Below are positions 1-6,668 of a stretch of 7,104 nt of DNA, piece after piece. The DNA comes from HGM13006 sp964527315. Lineage in GTDB: Bacteria > Bacillota > Clostridia > Oscillospirales > Oscillospiraceae. Position 1 is the stretch's first letter; each line of letters begins with the position of its first letter. The position numbers and the translations under genes were made by a program. The notes beneath the pieces were generated by a model. It searched no databases, was not told the origin of the DNA, and saw only the letters and a list, made by a program, of their open reading frames with translations. The DNA lies in contig CAZGOQ010000111.1 in assembly GCA_964527315.1 (NCBI GenBank), forward strand, positions 1 through 7,104, given 5' to 3'.

Positions 1-235
1 CCGCGAGCTGGTCGCAGCGGTTGTTATAGGGGTTCTCCGCGTGGCCCTTGACCCAGTGGAACCGGACCTGGTGGACCTCCAGCAGCTCCAGCAGCGTCTG
101 CCACAGGTCTACGTTGAGGGCCTTGTCGCGCTTGGTGCTTGCAACCACACACTTTACACCGGTATCAAACTCATTGACGAATCCCTCGGACCAGAGTACA
201 ATAAGTTGGGGTAGGAGAAAAGCGGAAGCTTTCAT
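1..235 (-). pseudogene. Ribonuclease HI C-terminal fragment fused to an unrelated N-terminal stretch (runs off left edge)
   Basis: Seen: a minus-strand frame starts at an ATG at 235-233 and stays open for 78 codons to the window edge. From about residue 35 (near base 133) it reads KALNVDLWQTLLELL, then FHWVKGHAENPYNNRCDQLA. The second string is the C-terminal motif of RNase HI, with the conserved HxWVKGH histidine and the NxxCD aspartate. Known: RNase HI cleaves the RNA strand of RNA-DNA hybrids with an Asp-Glu-Asp-Asp metal centre, and its first three acidic residues lie in the N-terminal two thirds. Those are missing, because residues 1-34 (starting MKASAFLLPQ, with LWSEGFVNEFDTGVKC further on) look nothing like the DGACSGNPGPGG region or the family's usual middle. 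Inference: the gene was broken by insertion or rearrangement close to base 133 and the remnant is not an active nuclease. The RNase part is GC-rich (65% over 1-120), unlike the genes to the right. The true C-terminus lies beyond the left edge. Confidence 0.72.
174..202 (+). promoter_or_regulatory. Predicted sigma-A promoter of the AraC-family regulator gene
   Basis: TTGACG at 174-179 and TACAAT at 197-202 are separated by 17 bases, each one mismatch from consensus. Transcription would start near 209 and leave a leader of about 60 bases before the ATG at 271. The leader holds a small hairpin, AAAGC (219-223) and GCTTT (228-232) closed by a GGAA loop of the GNRA type. The promoter lies inside the non-RNase part of the left-hand remnant. 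Prediction from sequence only. Confidence 0.55.
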
Positions 236-270
236 ACTTGAAAATGAATAATATACCGGGCGGTGATGCT

Positions 271-1614
271 ATGTATCTGTCAGATAATCCACATATAGAT
301 CAGGATGACCCTATCGAGCAAAGTATGCTTCCTGTGAAATATTATCTGCAAATCAAAGATTTGCAGAAACAGCAGATAATTTCGGAATGTCTCGGTATAC
401 TGATTACGCAGTCCGAAAAAATCAACGTATCGATTCTGCGTGTGCTGGAAGATTACAGGATTTCCTTGGGAAATGGTGCATTTGTCTTGATGCGGATCTG
501 TTTTCCGGAGCTGTTCTTTCCTTTTTTGTCTGAACAAGATAGTATCCCTTTGTCTGATCGGGATAAGCGACCAGACCAGAACTGTGCGAACCACCTGCAT
601 ATGCAGATTCAGGACGAACTTTCCGTGCTATGTCGGGCGGTGTTTTTCTCCCATGGTGGCGATATGTTTGCCCTGCTTTGTTTGCAGGGGGAGAGTTCTG
701 CGGATTCGGAACACTATGCGTATTTCTTTGAACAATTAAAGCATATCATTGCGTATGTCAGAGGACAGAGCGCCAAAAATCACATTCCGCTCCGCTTCCT
801 GGTCAGTGGCGTTCACCTGACTGTACGAAACATATCTGAAGCCTATCGGGAGACCTGCTTGCTTGAGGAATATGCATCTTATCTCTCAGATTCGGACGAG
901 CCGCTGTTGCTTTGGGATTTTCGCGATAGCCTAATATCAGAGTCTCAGCTTCTCACGCAAAAAGAACAACTGTTTTCACAGTTGGAACTGGCAATTCGCT
1001 CCGGTAAATCCGATGCTTTGGCGTTATGTACAAAAAATGCAGTCACGTTTATTCCGGGAGCTTATCCTATATCGCGGGAATTGATCCAGAATAAGGCCGG
1101 CCATTTTCTTCGGGAACTTGGAAATACACTGCTGGAGCATTCCGTGGTAGATGCCGGTTTTCTGGGAAATTGTGACTTCATATCCTTGGGCAGTAACTGT
1201 ACAGATCGACAATCCACACTGAATGTTGTTCAGGATTTCCTCTCTTCAGCAAAAAACTGTTATCAACAGCTCTCCGCAAAGCTAACTACCGATCTGCTTT
1301 TAAGCGTGCAGCAGTACATTGATAAAAACCTTCAAGATCCCAACCTGTCCGTTACAATGATAGCAGATCACTTTCACGTCAGCCGTACAACGCTCAGCAC
1401 ACGATTCCAACGCTTTTTCGGCATTGGCATGGCCCGATACATCCAAGAGCATCGTATAGCGCTGGCAAGGAAATTGATTCAAACGTCACCGAGCCTGACG
1501 TTGGAGGCCGTGGCTGCGGAAAGCGGCTTTAGTGCTGTATCCACTATGTACCGCGTATTTATGCGACTGGAGGGTCAGTCTCCCGGCAGCTTTCGAAACA
1601 GACTGGAACGATAA
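271..1614 (+). CDS. AraC-family transcriptional regulator with degenerate cyclase-like middle domain
   Basis: A 447-residue soluble regulator. The C-terminal ~100 residues are a typical AraC/XylS DNA-binding domain with two helix-turn-helix units: about residues 359-384 (LSVTMIADHFHVSRTTLSTRF) and 410-442 (LEAVAAESGFSAVSTMYRVF, then the family signature GQSPGSFR). About residues 170-218 (LRFLVSGVHLTVRNISEAYR, then a leucine/tyrosine-rich helix and LLLWDF) resemble the degenerate GGDEF-like middle domain of YesN-type AraC regulators. No membrane segment or phosphoacceptor receiver domain is visible, so the first ~110 residues may bind the signal, but that domain is not recognised. Start choice: the ATG at 271 follows GGCGGTGAT (259-267), one mismatch from the anti-16S complement GGAGGTGAT and well spaced. 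A TTG at 238 or ATG at 244 in the same frame would add 11 or 9 residues but is less well served. The gene has its own promoter and terminator. It faces the solute-binding protein gene downstream and probably controls it (inference). Confidence 0.9.
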   Translation: MYLSDNPHIDQDDPIEQSMLPVKYYLQIKDLQKQQIISECLGILITQSEKINVSILRVLEDYRISLGNGAFVLMRICFPELFFPFLSEQDSIPLSDRDKRPDQNCANHLHMQIQDELSVLCRAVFFSHGGDMFALLCLQGESSADSEHYAYFFEQLKHIIAYVRGQSAKNHIPLRFLVSGVHLTVRNISEAYRETCLLEEYASYLSDSDEPLLLWDFRDSLISESQLLTQKEQLFSQLELAIRSGKSDALALCTKNAVTFIPGAYPISRELIQNKAGHFLRELGNTLLEHSVVDAGFLGNCDFISLGSNCTDRQSTLNVVQDFLSSAKNCYQQLSAKLTTDLLLSVQQYIDKNLQDPNLSVTMIADHFHVSRTTLSTRFQRFFGIGMARYIQEHRIALARKLIQTSPSLTLEAVAAESGFSAVSTMYRVFMRLEGQSPGSFRNRLER

Positions 1615-1621
1615 ACCATAC

Positions 1622-1670
1622 AAACGCCACTATATGAGCATATCGCTCGTATGGTGGCGTTTTGATATTT
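1622..1670 (+). terminator. Intrinsic terminator of the regulator gene
   Basis: Eight bases after the regulator's stop codon, an 18-bp stem (1622-1639 with 1645-1662, two G-U pairs, 5-base loop) built on AAACGCCAC / GTGGCGTTT runs into TTTTGATATTT. This separates the regulator's transcript from the operon that follows. Confidence 0.85.
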
Positions 1671-1725
1671 TATTGCATTATGATTCTATTTTTTGAAAAA
1701 CATATCAAACGAATAAAAATAATTC

Positions 1726-1736
1726 TGCAAATTGCA
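1726..1736. promoter_or_regulatory. Candidate operator: palindrome on the -35 box
   Basis: TGCAA-A-TTGCA is a perfect 11-bp palindrome. Its right half forms most of the -35 hexamer at 1732-1737. A second perfect inverted repeat, TTTGATAT (1661-1668) with ATATCAAA (1702-1709), lies upstream. Either could bind a regulator such as the neighbouring AraC protein, although AraC proteins more often use direct repeats. The placement is suggestive; the function is inferred. Confidence 0.3.
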
Positions 1737-1759
1737 AAGCTCTCTATCCACTGTATAAT
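1732..1759 (+). promoter_or_regulatory. Predicted promoter of the solute-binding protein / flavoprotein operon
   Basis: TTGCAA at 1732-1737 and a perfect TATAAT at 1754-1759 are spaced by 16 bases within an AT-rich intergenic stretch. The -35 box is imperfect, as expected for a promoter that needs an activator. The transcript would start near 1766 and reach the ATG at 1800 after a short leader containing AAGGAG (1786-1791). Confidence 0.6.
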
Positions 1760-1799
1760 TAAAATGTGCAGGCATAAATTTATACAAGGAGTGATCTTC

Positions 1800-3557
1800 A
1801 TGAAAAAGAAAATGCTGGCATATTTAATGAGTTTTGCAATACTCTTGACGCTTTTTGCCGGGTGCGGCAGCGAAGCGGCGTCCTCCCAGCTCTCTGCGGA
1901 AAACTCTGCTTCGACAGTCTCCTCTGCACCGGAGACTACGGAAACATCTGAGGACCCTGCGGCAGAAATTCCCGACACTTCGGCTGAAGAGCCTGAAGCG
2001 TCTGTGGATCCTGAGGAACCAGGAGAAGCCAATGCCGCATCTATCTCCTATCCTATTGCCGATGGTAGCCAGGTTCTCACCGCATGGGCGGTTCTGGAAA
2101 CGCCCTTTCGTCAGGCCATTGAGGATTGGAACGACTTAAGTGTACTGCCAAACATTCAGGAGGCTACCGGGATTGACCTGCAATTTACGACCGTTAGTTC
2201 TGATGCAGCAAGCGAACAATTTCCGCTTATGATTGCTGGCGGAGACTGGACGGATCTGATTCCCATCAGCTATTATACTGGCGGCGATTCTCAGGCATAT
2301 GAGGAAGACGTAATCGTGGACTTGACCGACCTGCTGCCTGTTGACGCACCGGATTACTGGGCTATTGCTCAGTCCATGGACGATTTGTCCAAGAGTGCTA
2401 TGATTTCCGGCGATAAGTACTTAACCTTTTACACTCTGTTGAACCAGTATTATTTGATTCAAGGTCCCGTTATCCGCCAAGACTGGCTAGACGAACTCGG
2501 CCTTGAGGCGCCATCTGATTTAGACTCCTTTACCGAGGTTATGGAGGCATTTTATGACAATTACCACCCAGATTACACGATTTATACCTCCGATGGAGGT
2601 CTTGACTATCTAAGTGATCTGTTCGGCACCATGGTCACCGGCTACAGCACGATGGACGGCAGTCTGCCGGTCTATGTGGACGGCGAAAATGTCGTCTGTA
2701 CATATAACACCGATGAATACCGTACCTATCTGGAATGGTTCCAAGATATGTATCAATATGGCGTCATCAACGACTCTTTCTATAACATCAATGAGATGGA
2801 CGGAACAGTCCGCAATACCTATATTGCCGAGGGAGAGATCGGTTATTGGTCTGCCCGATGTGAATCCATTGATGAATGGAAAACCTATACCACTGACGAC
2901 GAAACACTGGCAAATGCAAACCCCCAACCTGTGGGCTTCTTGACTGATGCAGACGGACAGTTTAACTGGGCGGAGGAGCAGTCCCGCCTGTACAGCCGAG
3001 TCAGTTGGTGTATCACTACCCAGTGTAAAGATGCCGGTCTTGCTCTTCAGTTTCTGAACTACTTTTTCACAGACGAAGGGTCAATTCTCGCTAACTATGG
3101 TACCGAGGATTATACTTGGACTTATGATGAAAACGACAAAATTTCCTACACGGATATCGTGCTGGATAATCCCGATGGTCTGACTGCACAGCTCTCCGTC
3201 AACGTCAATACCACCAGCGCAATCCTGCCATGCTACAGTATTGAGGAAAAGCTGTTCGTGTCGTATTGTGAAAATGCACAAAAGGGTATTGAACTATACA
3301 ACGAAAATGTTTCTGCGGACCATGCCTATCCAAGTGCTGCGGCGCTGACCACCGAGGAGACCAACAGCATCAGCGGAACAGTCACAACCATCATGACCTA
3401 CAGTTCAGAGCAGCTGTTGAAGTTCATGTCCTGCGCTGAGGAAATTACCGATGAATCTTGGCAGGCTTATTTGAACCAACTCGATGGGCTGGGCATTGAG
3501 GATGTTATTGCTGTCTATCAGAACGCCTATAGCGAGTATCTTGCCGGAGAACGCTGA
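1800..3557 (+). CDS. Lipid-anchored extracellular solute-binding protein (ABC-type, sugar/oligosaccharide class)
   Basis: A 585-residue lipoprotein. It opens MKKKMLAYLMSFAILLTLFA and then GCGSE: a positive n-region, a hydrophobic stretch and a lipobox-type FAGC with Cys22 as the likely lipid attachment site (Phe at -3 is less common than Leu). Residues ~23-80 are a Ser/Thr/Glu/Pro-rich linker. The rest has the look of large type-1 solute-binding proteins of the YtcQ/LplA kind, e.g. the early segment with LPNIQEATGIDLQF, then FPLMIAGGDWTDLI, VIRQDWLDELGLEAPSDLDS, and late GLALQFLNYFFTDEGSILANYG. Known: such proteins bind sugars or other organic ligands outside the membrane and hand them to a two-permease importer. 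No permease or ATPase is in this window, so the protein uses a distant or shared transporter, or serves another role. Start: the frame is open upstream to 1662, but the ATG at 1800 has the AAGGAG site and gives a proper signal peptide. The ligand cannot be predicted. Confidence 0.88.
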   Translation: MKKKMLAYLMSFAILLTLFAGCGSEAASSQLSAENSASTVSSAPETTETSEDPAAEIPDTSAEEPEASVDPEEPGEANAASISYPIADGSQVLTAWAVLETPFRQAIEDWNDLSVLPNIQEATGIDLQFTTVSSDAASEQFPLMIAGGDWTDLIPISYYTGGDSQAYEEDVIVDLTDLLPVDAPDYWAIAQSMDDLSKSAMISGDKYLTFYTLLNQYYLIQGPVIRQDWLDELGLEAPSDLDSFTEVMEAFYDNYHPDYTIYTSDGGLDYLSDLFGTMVTGYSTMDGSLPVYVDGENVVCTYNTDEYRTYLEWFQDMYQYGVINDSFYNINEMDGTVRNTYIAEGEIGYWSARCESIDEWKTYTTDDETLANANPQPVGFLTDADGQFNWAEEQSRLYSRVSWCITTQCKDAGLALQFLNYFFTDEGSILANYGTEDYTWTYDENDKISYTDIVLDNPDGLTAQLSVNVNTTSAILPCYSIEEKLFVSYCENAQKGIELYNENVSADHAYPSAAALTTEETNSISGTVTTIMTYSSEQLLKFMSCAEEITDESWQAYLNQLDGLGIEDVIAVYQNAYSEYLAGER

Positions 3558-3573
3558 TTTGGAATGTTGAAAA

Positions 3574-3608
3574 ACAGGGCGTGGCAGGTTGCCCTGACCG
3601 CGCCCTGT
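3574..3608 (+). promoter_or_regulatory. Intercistronic hairpin between solute-binding protein and flavoprotein genes
   Basis: ACAGGGCGTGG (3574-3584) pairs with CCGCGCCCTGT (3598-3608) over 11 bp with one U-G pair. The interior can add CAGG/CCTG around a TTGC loop. Only CTTATG follows, not a run of T, so it is a leaky terminator or an mRNA-stabilising structure rather than a full stop. No separate promoter is obvious between 3609 and 3637. Likely effect (inference): more lipoprotein than flavoprotein from one transcript. Confidence 0.55.
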
Positions 3609-3636
3609 CTTATGTATGTGTATTTAGGAGGGTATT

Positions 3637-5085
3637 ATGAGCATTGAAAAAGTAGATGTGGCCGTGGTCGGCGCTGGCTGCGGTGGAGCATCGGCGGCCT
3701 ATCACCTGGGAAAACTGGGGTATCGTGTGGCCTTGATTGAAAAAGATGTCGGCTATGGCAAGGCACTGCGTGGAGTTAACGGTTTTTTTGCAGTGGATAC
3801 CAAATTTCAGCGGGAGAAACATTACATGACCAAGCCAGGCACTGTATTCAATTACCTGATGGATCATGCCCACTGGGGCGTTGACCCCAAAATCGTATCC
3901 GATTTTTGCAACCGTTCTGCGGAGATTTGCGATTGGCTGACGGAGAACGGTGCAGAAATCGAAAATATAATTGCCTATTTCCCCGGATGTGATCACACAT
4001 GGATGTATATGCCCGAAAACGCACGAATCTACCATGTACTCGGCACAGCGCTTGATAAAATGGATAACGTCCAGCTGTTGGACCGCACCTCCGTTATGAA
4101 AATAACGGCTGAAAACGGGCGTGTGACCGGTGTGGTGCTGCGAGATGAGCGCACTGGTACTGTCGGTACCCTCTCCGCAAATAGCGTAGTCCTTGCCACC
4201 GGCGAGTATCAGGTCATGATGGCGGGTACTGTCCTGTCTGAATTTAAAGGCGCCGATATGGCGGCGGAGCTTGGCGCCGCCCGACTGCGTCCAACGGTTG
4301 CCAGCAACGGCGGAGGCCCACCGGCTGACGCCGATTTTCGACAGCCCTGTAATCTGTTTGTAAATCTGGACGGTAAGCGCTTTACCAATGAGGAGATTAC
4401 GGTACGTATCGACGATATGGCTTTCTGTGCTTCTACCCAGAAAAAGGGCGAGTATTATGTCCTTATGGACGAAAATCTCAACCAGTGGTATTTGGCCAAT
4501 GGCTTTGTGGATTTTAAATACGGCATGGGCAAACAGACACCCAATGATCTCAAGGATGTAATTGCCGGAAAAGTGCGTCTGGATGGCCCCGATGGTCCTG
4601 GTGGTCCTGGTGGTGACATCCCGGAGGATATGCCGCCCATGGGCAATATGTTTGAAGAAATGCACAAACAGTTAATTGCAGCAGATACACTGGAAGAGCT
4701 GGCCCAAAAGACCGACTTGCCACTGGAAAACTTGAAAGAAACGATAAAAGAATATAACGAGGCTTGTTTTTCCGGCAAAGATACCGTGTTCTATAAAAAC
4801 CCCGATTACCTGATCCCACTCACCACACCACCCTATTTTGCCAACAAGCGTAGCGCAGCTCTTTCTGATTTGGAAGGCGCCATTAAGACCAATGCAAACA
4901 TGGAAGTTCTGAACACCGAAGGGAAGGCGATTCCCGGTTTGTACGCAGTTGGCGGCGTATGCAGCCCCATTAACGGTCAGATTTACACACATCGCTGTGC
5001 TGGCAGTCGAGCAACCTTTGCCTTATTGGGCGGAAGGATTGTATCGGAGCACTTGCCTGACTATTTAAAATCCATTAAGGTGTGA
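3637..5085 (+). CDS. FAD-dependent oxidoreductase, fumarate reductase / succinate dehydrogenase flavoprotein superfamily
   Basis: A 482-residue flavoprotein. The N-terminus (VDVAVVGAGCGGASAAYHLG) is a dinucleotide-binding Rossmann fold with GxGxxG at residues 12-17 and the ribose-binding acid at Glu35. VVLATGEY (184-191) is the second FAD strand. GKRFTNEE (246-253) is the family's 'GKRFvNE' turn. IPGLYAVGGV (432-441) and the HRCAGSRATFALLGGR segment (452-467) form the C-terminal FAD/substrate site, although the usual NRLGGN is altered here. Known: relatives reduce or oxidise C-C double bonds next to carboxylates or ketones (fumarate, urocanate, 3-ketosteroids, aspartate). There is no Tat signal, FMN-binding or heme domain, so it is probably cytoplasmic with an unknown electron partner. 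Oddity: a collagen-like Gly-Pro tract at residues 317-326, followed by an acidic Met/Pro-rich stretch, sits in the capping-domain region just before DTLEELAQKTDLP, where typical relatives have no such insert (from memory). Start: TAGGAGGG at 3625-3632 precedes the ATG. The next gene begins 16 bases after the stop. Substrate not assignable. Confidence 0.88.
   Translation: MSIEKVDVAVVGAGCGGASAAYHLGKLGYRVALIEKDVGYGKALRGVNGFFAVDTKFQREKHYMTKPGTVFNYLMDHAHWGVDPKIVSDFCNRSAEICDWLTENGAEIENIIAYFPGCDHTWMYMPENARIYHVLGTALDKMDNVQLLDRTSVMKITAENGRVTGVVLRDERTGTVGTLSANSVVLATGEYQVMMAGTVLSEFKGADMAAELGAARLRPTVASNGGGPPADADFRQPCNLFVNLDGKRFTNEEITVRIDDMAFCASTQKKGEYYVLMDENLNQWYLANGFVDFKYGMGKQTPNDLKDVIAGKVRLDGPDGPGGPGGDIPEDMPPMGNMFEEMHKQLIAADTLEELAQKTDLPLENLKETIKEYNEACFSGKDTVFYKNPDYLIPLTTPPYFANKRSAALSDLEGAIKTNANMEVLNTEGKAIPGLYAVGGVCSPINGQIYTHRCAGSRATFALLGGRIVSEHLPDYLKSIKV
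4594..4611 (+). repeat. Tandem 9-bp repeat encoding Gly-Pro-Gly in the flavoprotein
   Basis: GGTCCTGGT occurs twice in a row and is followed by GGT. It is preceded by GGCCCCGATGGTCCTGGT-type Gly-Pro-Asp codons from 4585. The repeat encodes part of DGPDGPGGPGGD (residues 316-327). Such short codon repeats can expand or shrink by slippage in steps of three codons without breaking the frame. Confidence 0.8.
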
Positions 5086-5101
5086 GAAAGGAACAAATGA
5101 T

Positions 5102-6514
5102 ATGAGTATAATTGGCATACCACTCCAAAAACCGGCGCGCAGAGAATTTCATATGCCATCTATGGAAGAACTCGCTGCCATATTTGCGGATGGAAGTCCC
5201 GACGGTCCTGGCAGCCCCGGCGGCCCCGGCGGAGGGCCTGGCTTTGAAGACAATTCTGACTGCCGTCCAGCCGTACAAGTGACCGGGAAGGAACTTGAAC
5301 CGGAAGCTGCGGTTCCCGGTGCCATTTTTGGCGGCAAGATCACAGCCGGCGCATCCAATGGATTGAAGGTAGTTGCATATGACGGTATTACCGGCGGTAT
5401 TCATGTCAGCGGAGGCAACCACACGGCTACCGATGCCGTAATTAGTCTGTCCGGACGCGGTAAGGGACTGGCAGGCCGAGGCACCGGCGCTTCTGTTAAA
5501 AACCATGGACAGCTGACGCTTAGAAATTCCGCGATTTATACAAACGGCAAGGCGCGTGGTTGCACAGCTGCCGAGGACTTCAGCACCCTTCGGGTTTATG
5601 ATTCAGTTCTGGTGGCCATGGGCGCACCCTACGGGGATCCCAACGTACCTCCTGTGACCGGCCCTGCCGCATCCCCTCCAGCGGCGCTGGAAATCGAGGG
5701 CAACTGCCGTGCACACTGCACTATGAGCAATTCCTCTAGTTTCTTCTATCGAAGCAGGATCTACACTGACGGCTGGGCCGCACTGTCCACTGATGCATCT
5801 AACGGCTATGTATATCTGGAAGCGAATGACTGTCAAGTAGTCTCCACCAAATCAGGCTATGGCATTTACGCAGACGGCGGCTGCCATGATGAGGTAAACC
5901 GGTGTCGCTTTGACGTAGCGAGTATGGCTGCCATTATTGGCGGCGAGAGCGATGTAACATTCAGAGATTCCAATCTGAAATGCGGCACTTATGGTGCATT
6001 GTTACATTCAGTCAACGGTCAAGACACTGAGGTCGGTACGGCAATTCTGGAACACTGTAGCCTCCATTCTGGCAAGGAAGCTTTTCTGGTCAAAAGCGAT
6101 AATGTGGAAATTTGCCTTCGGGATTCCAACGTAATCTCTGACTGCGGTATTCTGGTTCGCACTATAGTCAACGATGACCCGATTGCCACCAAGGTCGGGC
6201 CGAATCCGGTTTATGGTGTCAACGTAATTCTCACAGATATGGATGTTTCCGGCGATTTAATCCACGAAGATCCGGATCGGGATATGTGGATCAGCCTGAC
6301 CAGTTCTGTTCTGCGGGGCGCAATTGTAAACGCGGTGCTTTCCATGGATCGCGGCAGTAAATGGATTGCCACCCATGATTCCCAGGTAACGCTGCTTGGC
6401 TCTGCAGAGGAGGCCCAAATCGACGCGCTCCCCGGTGTAGTCATTCGAATGAAATGCAGGACATCCTTGGAATGCAAACTACCTAGCGGCGGGACTCTGA
6501 TCGCAGGAAACTGA
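5102..6514 (+). CDS. Predicted parallel (right-handed) beta-helix protein without signal peptide; function unknown
   Basis: A 470-residue protein of no family I can name. Residues ~75-440 show short strands recurring with a roughly regular rung pattern ('-V-L-DS-I-s-g-y-GI-'): LTLRNSAIYTNG (138-149), LRVYDSVLVAMG, VYLEANDCQVVSTKSGYGIY (237-256), VTFRDSNLKCGTYGALLHS (285-303), AILEHCSLHSGKEAFLV, ICLRDSNVISDCGILV (337-352), ISLTSSVLRGAIVNAVL. This is the look of pectate-lyase-like right-handed beta-helices. The N-terminus (MSIIGIPLQKPARREFHMPS) is not a signal peptide and no anchor is seen, so the protein is probably cytoplasmic. Residues 31-47 are a Gly-Pro tract (GSPDGPGSPGGPGGGPG) like the one in the preceding flavoprotein. 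Thirteen cysteines are spread through the chain. No catalytic motif is recognised. AAGGA at 5088-5092 serves the ATG; an ATG at 5097 is followed at once by a stop. The 16-base gap implies co-translation with the flavoprotein. Confidence 0.85.
   Translation: MSIIGIPLQKPARREFHMPSMEELAAIFADGSPDGPGSPGGPGGGPGFEDNSDCRPAVQVTGKELEPEAAVPGAIFGGKITAGASNGLKVVAYDGITGGIHVSGGNHTATDAVISLSGRGKGLAGRGTGASVKNHGQLTLRNSAIYTNGKARGCTAAEDFSTLRVYDSVLVAMGAPYGDPNVPPVTGPAASPPAALEIEGNCRAHCTMSNSSSFFYRSRIYTDGWAALSTDASNGYVYLEANDCQVVSTKSGYGIYADGGCHDEVNRCRFDVASMAAIIGGESDVTFRDSNLKCGTYGALLHSVNGQDTEVGTAILEHCSLHSGKEAFLVKSDNVEICLRDSNVISDCGILVRTIVNDDPIATKVGPNPVYGVNVILTDMDVSGDLIHEDPDRDMWISLTSSVLRGAIVNAVLSMDRGSKWIATHDSQVTLLGSAEEAQIDALPGVVIRMKCRTSLECKLPSGGTLIAGN
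5192..5242 (+). repeat. Collagen-like Gly-Pro-rich coding tract in the beta-helix gene
   Basis: Seventeen residues (31-47) are made only of Gly, Pro, Ser and one Asp, encoded by GC-rich GGC/CCC/GGT/CCT codons. The tract sits between an N-terminal helix (MEELAAIFAD) and the beta-helix body, so it acts as a flexible or extended linker. It resembles residues 317-326 of the upstream flavoprotein in composition, though codon use differs, so it is not a recent DNA copy. Confidence 0.75.
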
Positions 6515-6538
6515 CAAAAATCTGCCTACAGAGCAAGT

Positions 6539-6595
6539 CAATATTTCCCCATAAGAGACGATAAAACGGATAAGTTGTCTCTTATGGGGATATTG
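6539..6595 (+). terminator. Long inverted repeat closing the operon, probable terminator
   Basis: TCCCCATAAGAGAC (6546-6559) pairs perfectly with GTCTCTTATGGGGA (6577-6590) around a 17-base loop. Past two unpaired T, CAATAT (6539-6544) also pairs with ATATTG (6590-6595). It begins 25 bases after the beta-helix stop codon. The following bases (TATTGCTATC) are a poor U-tract, so termination strength is uncertain. The length of the repeat also allows it to be a small palindromic element. Confidence 0.55.
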
Positions 6596-6615
6596 CTATC
6601 ATACCTCGTAAGCGT

Positions 6616-6665
6616 AAAAAACTGAGGTGGGAATTGTCAAAAAGTCCTGACGATTCCCACCTCAG
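6616..6665 (-). terminator. Intrinsic terminator on the minus strand
   Basis: CTGAGGTGGGAATTGTCA (6622-6639) pairs with TGACGATTCCCACCTCAG (6648-6665): an 18-bp stem with one G-U pair and an 8-base loop. On the minus strand it is followed by six T (A6 at 6616-6621). It lies three bases beyond the stop codon of the minus-strand zinc-ribbon frame, which supports that frame as a former gene. Confidence 0.85.
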
Positions 6666-6668
6666 CAA

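Noticed and set aside
48..251. A 67-codon plus-strand open frame at the left edge
   Set aside because: It overlaps the minus-strand frame with the RNase HI signature, has a Ser-rich meaningless translation and no ribosome binding site.
1662..1799. 46-residue N-terminal extension of the solute-binding protein
   Set aside because: It would place the signal peptide inside the chain and cover the promoter; the ATG at 1800 has its own AAGGAG and starts a proper lipoprotein signal.
4585..4614. True collagen-like domain
   Set aside because: Only three to four Gly-Pro triplets are present, far too few for a stable triple helix; a linker or docking tract is more likely.
3610..4665. A 351-codon open frame antisense to the flavoprotein gene
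   Set aside because: The plus frame has clear FAD-binding motifs, a strong ribosome binding site and operon spacing. The antisense frame has no recognisable domain and is explained by codon bias of the real gene.
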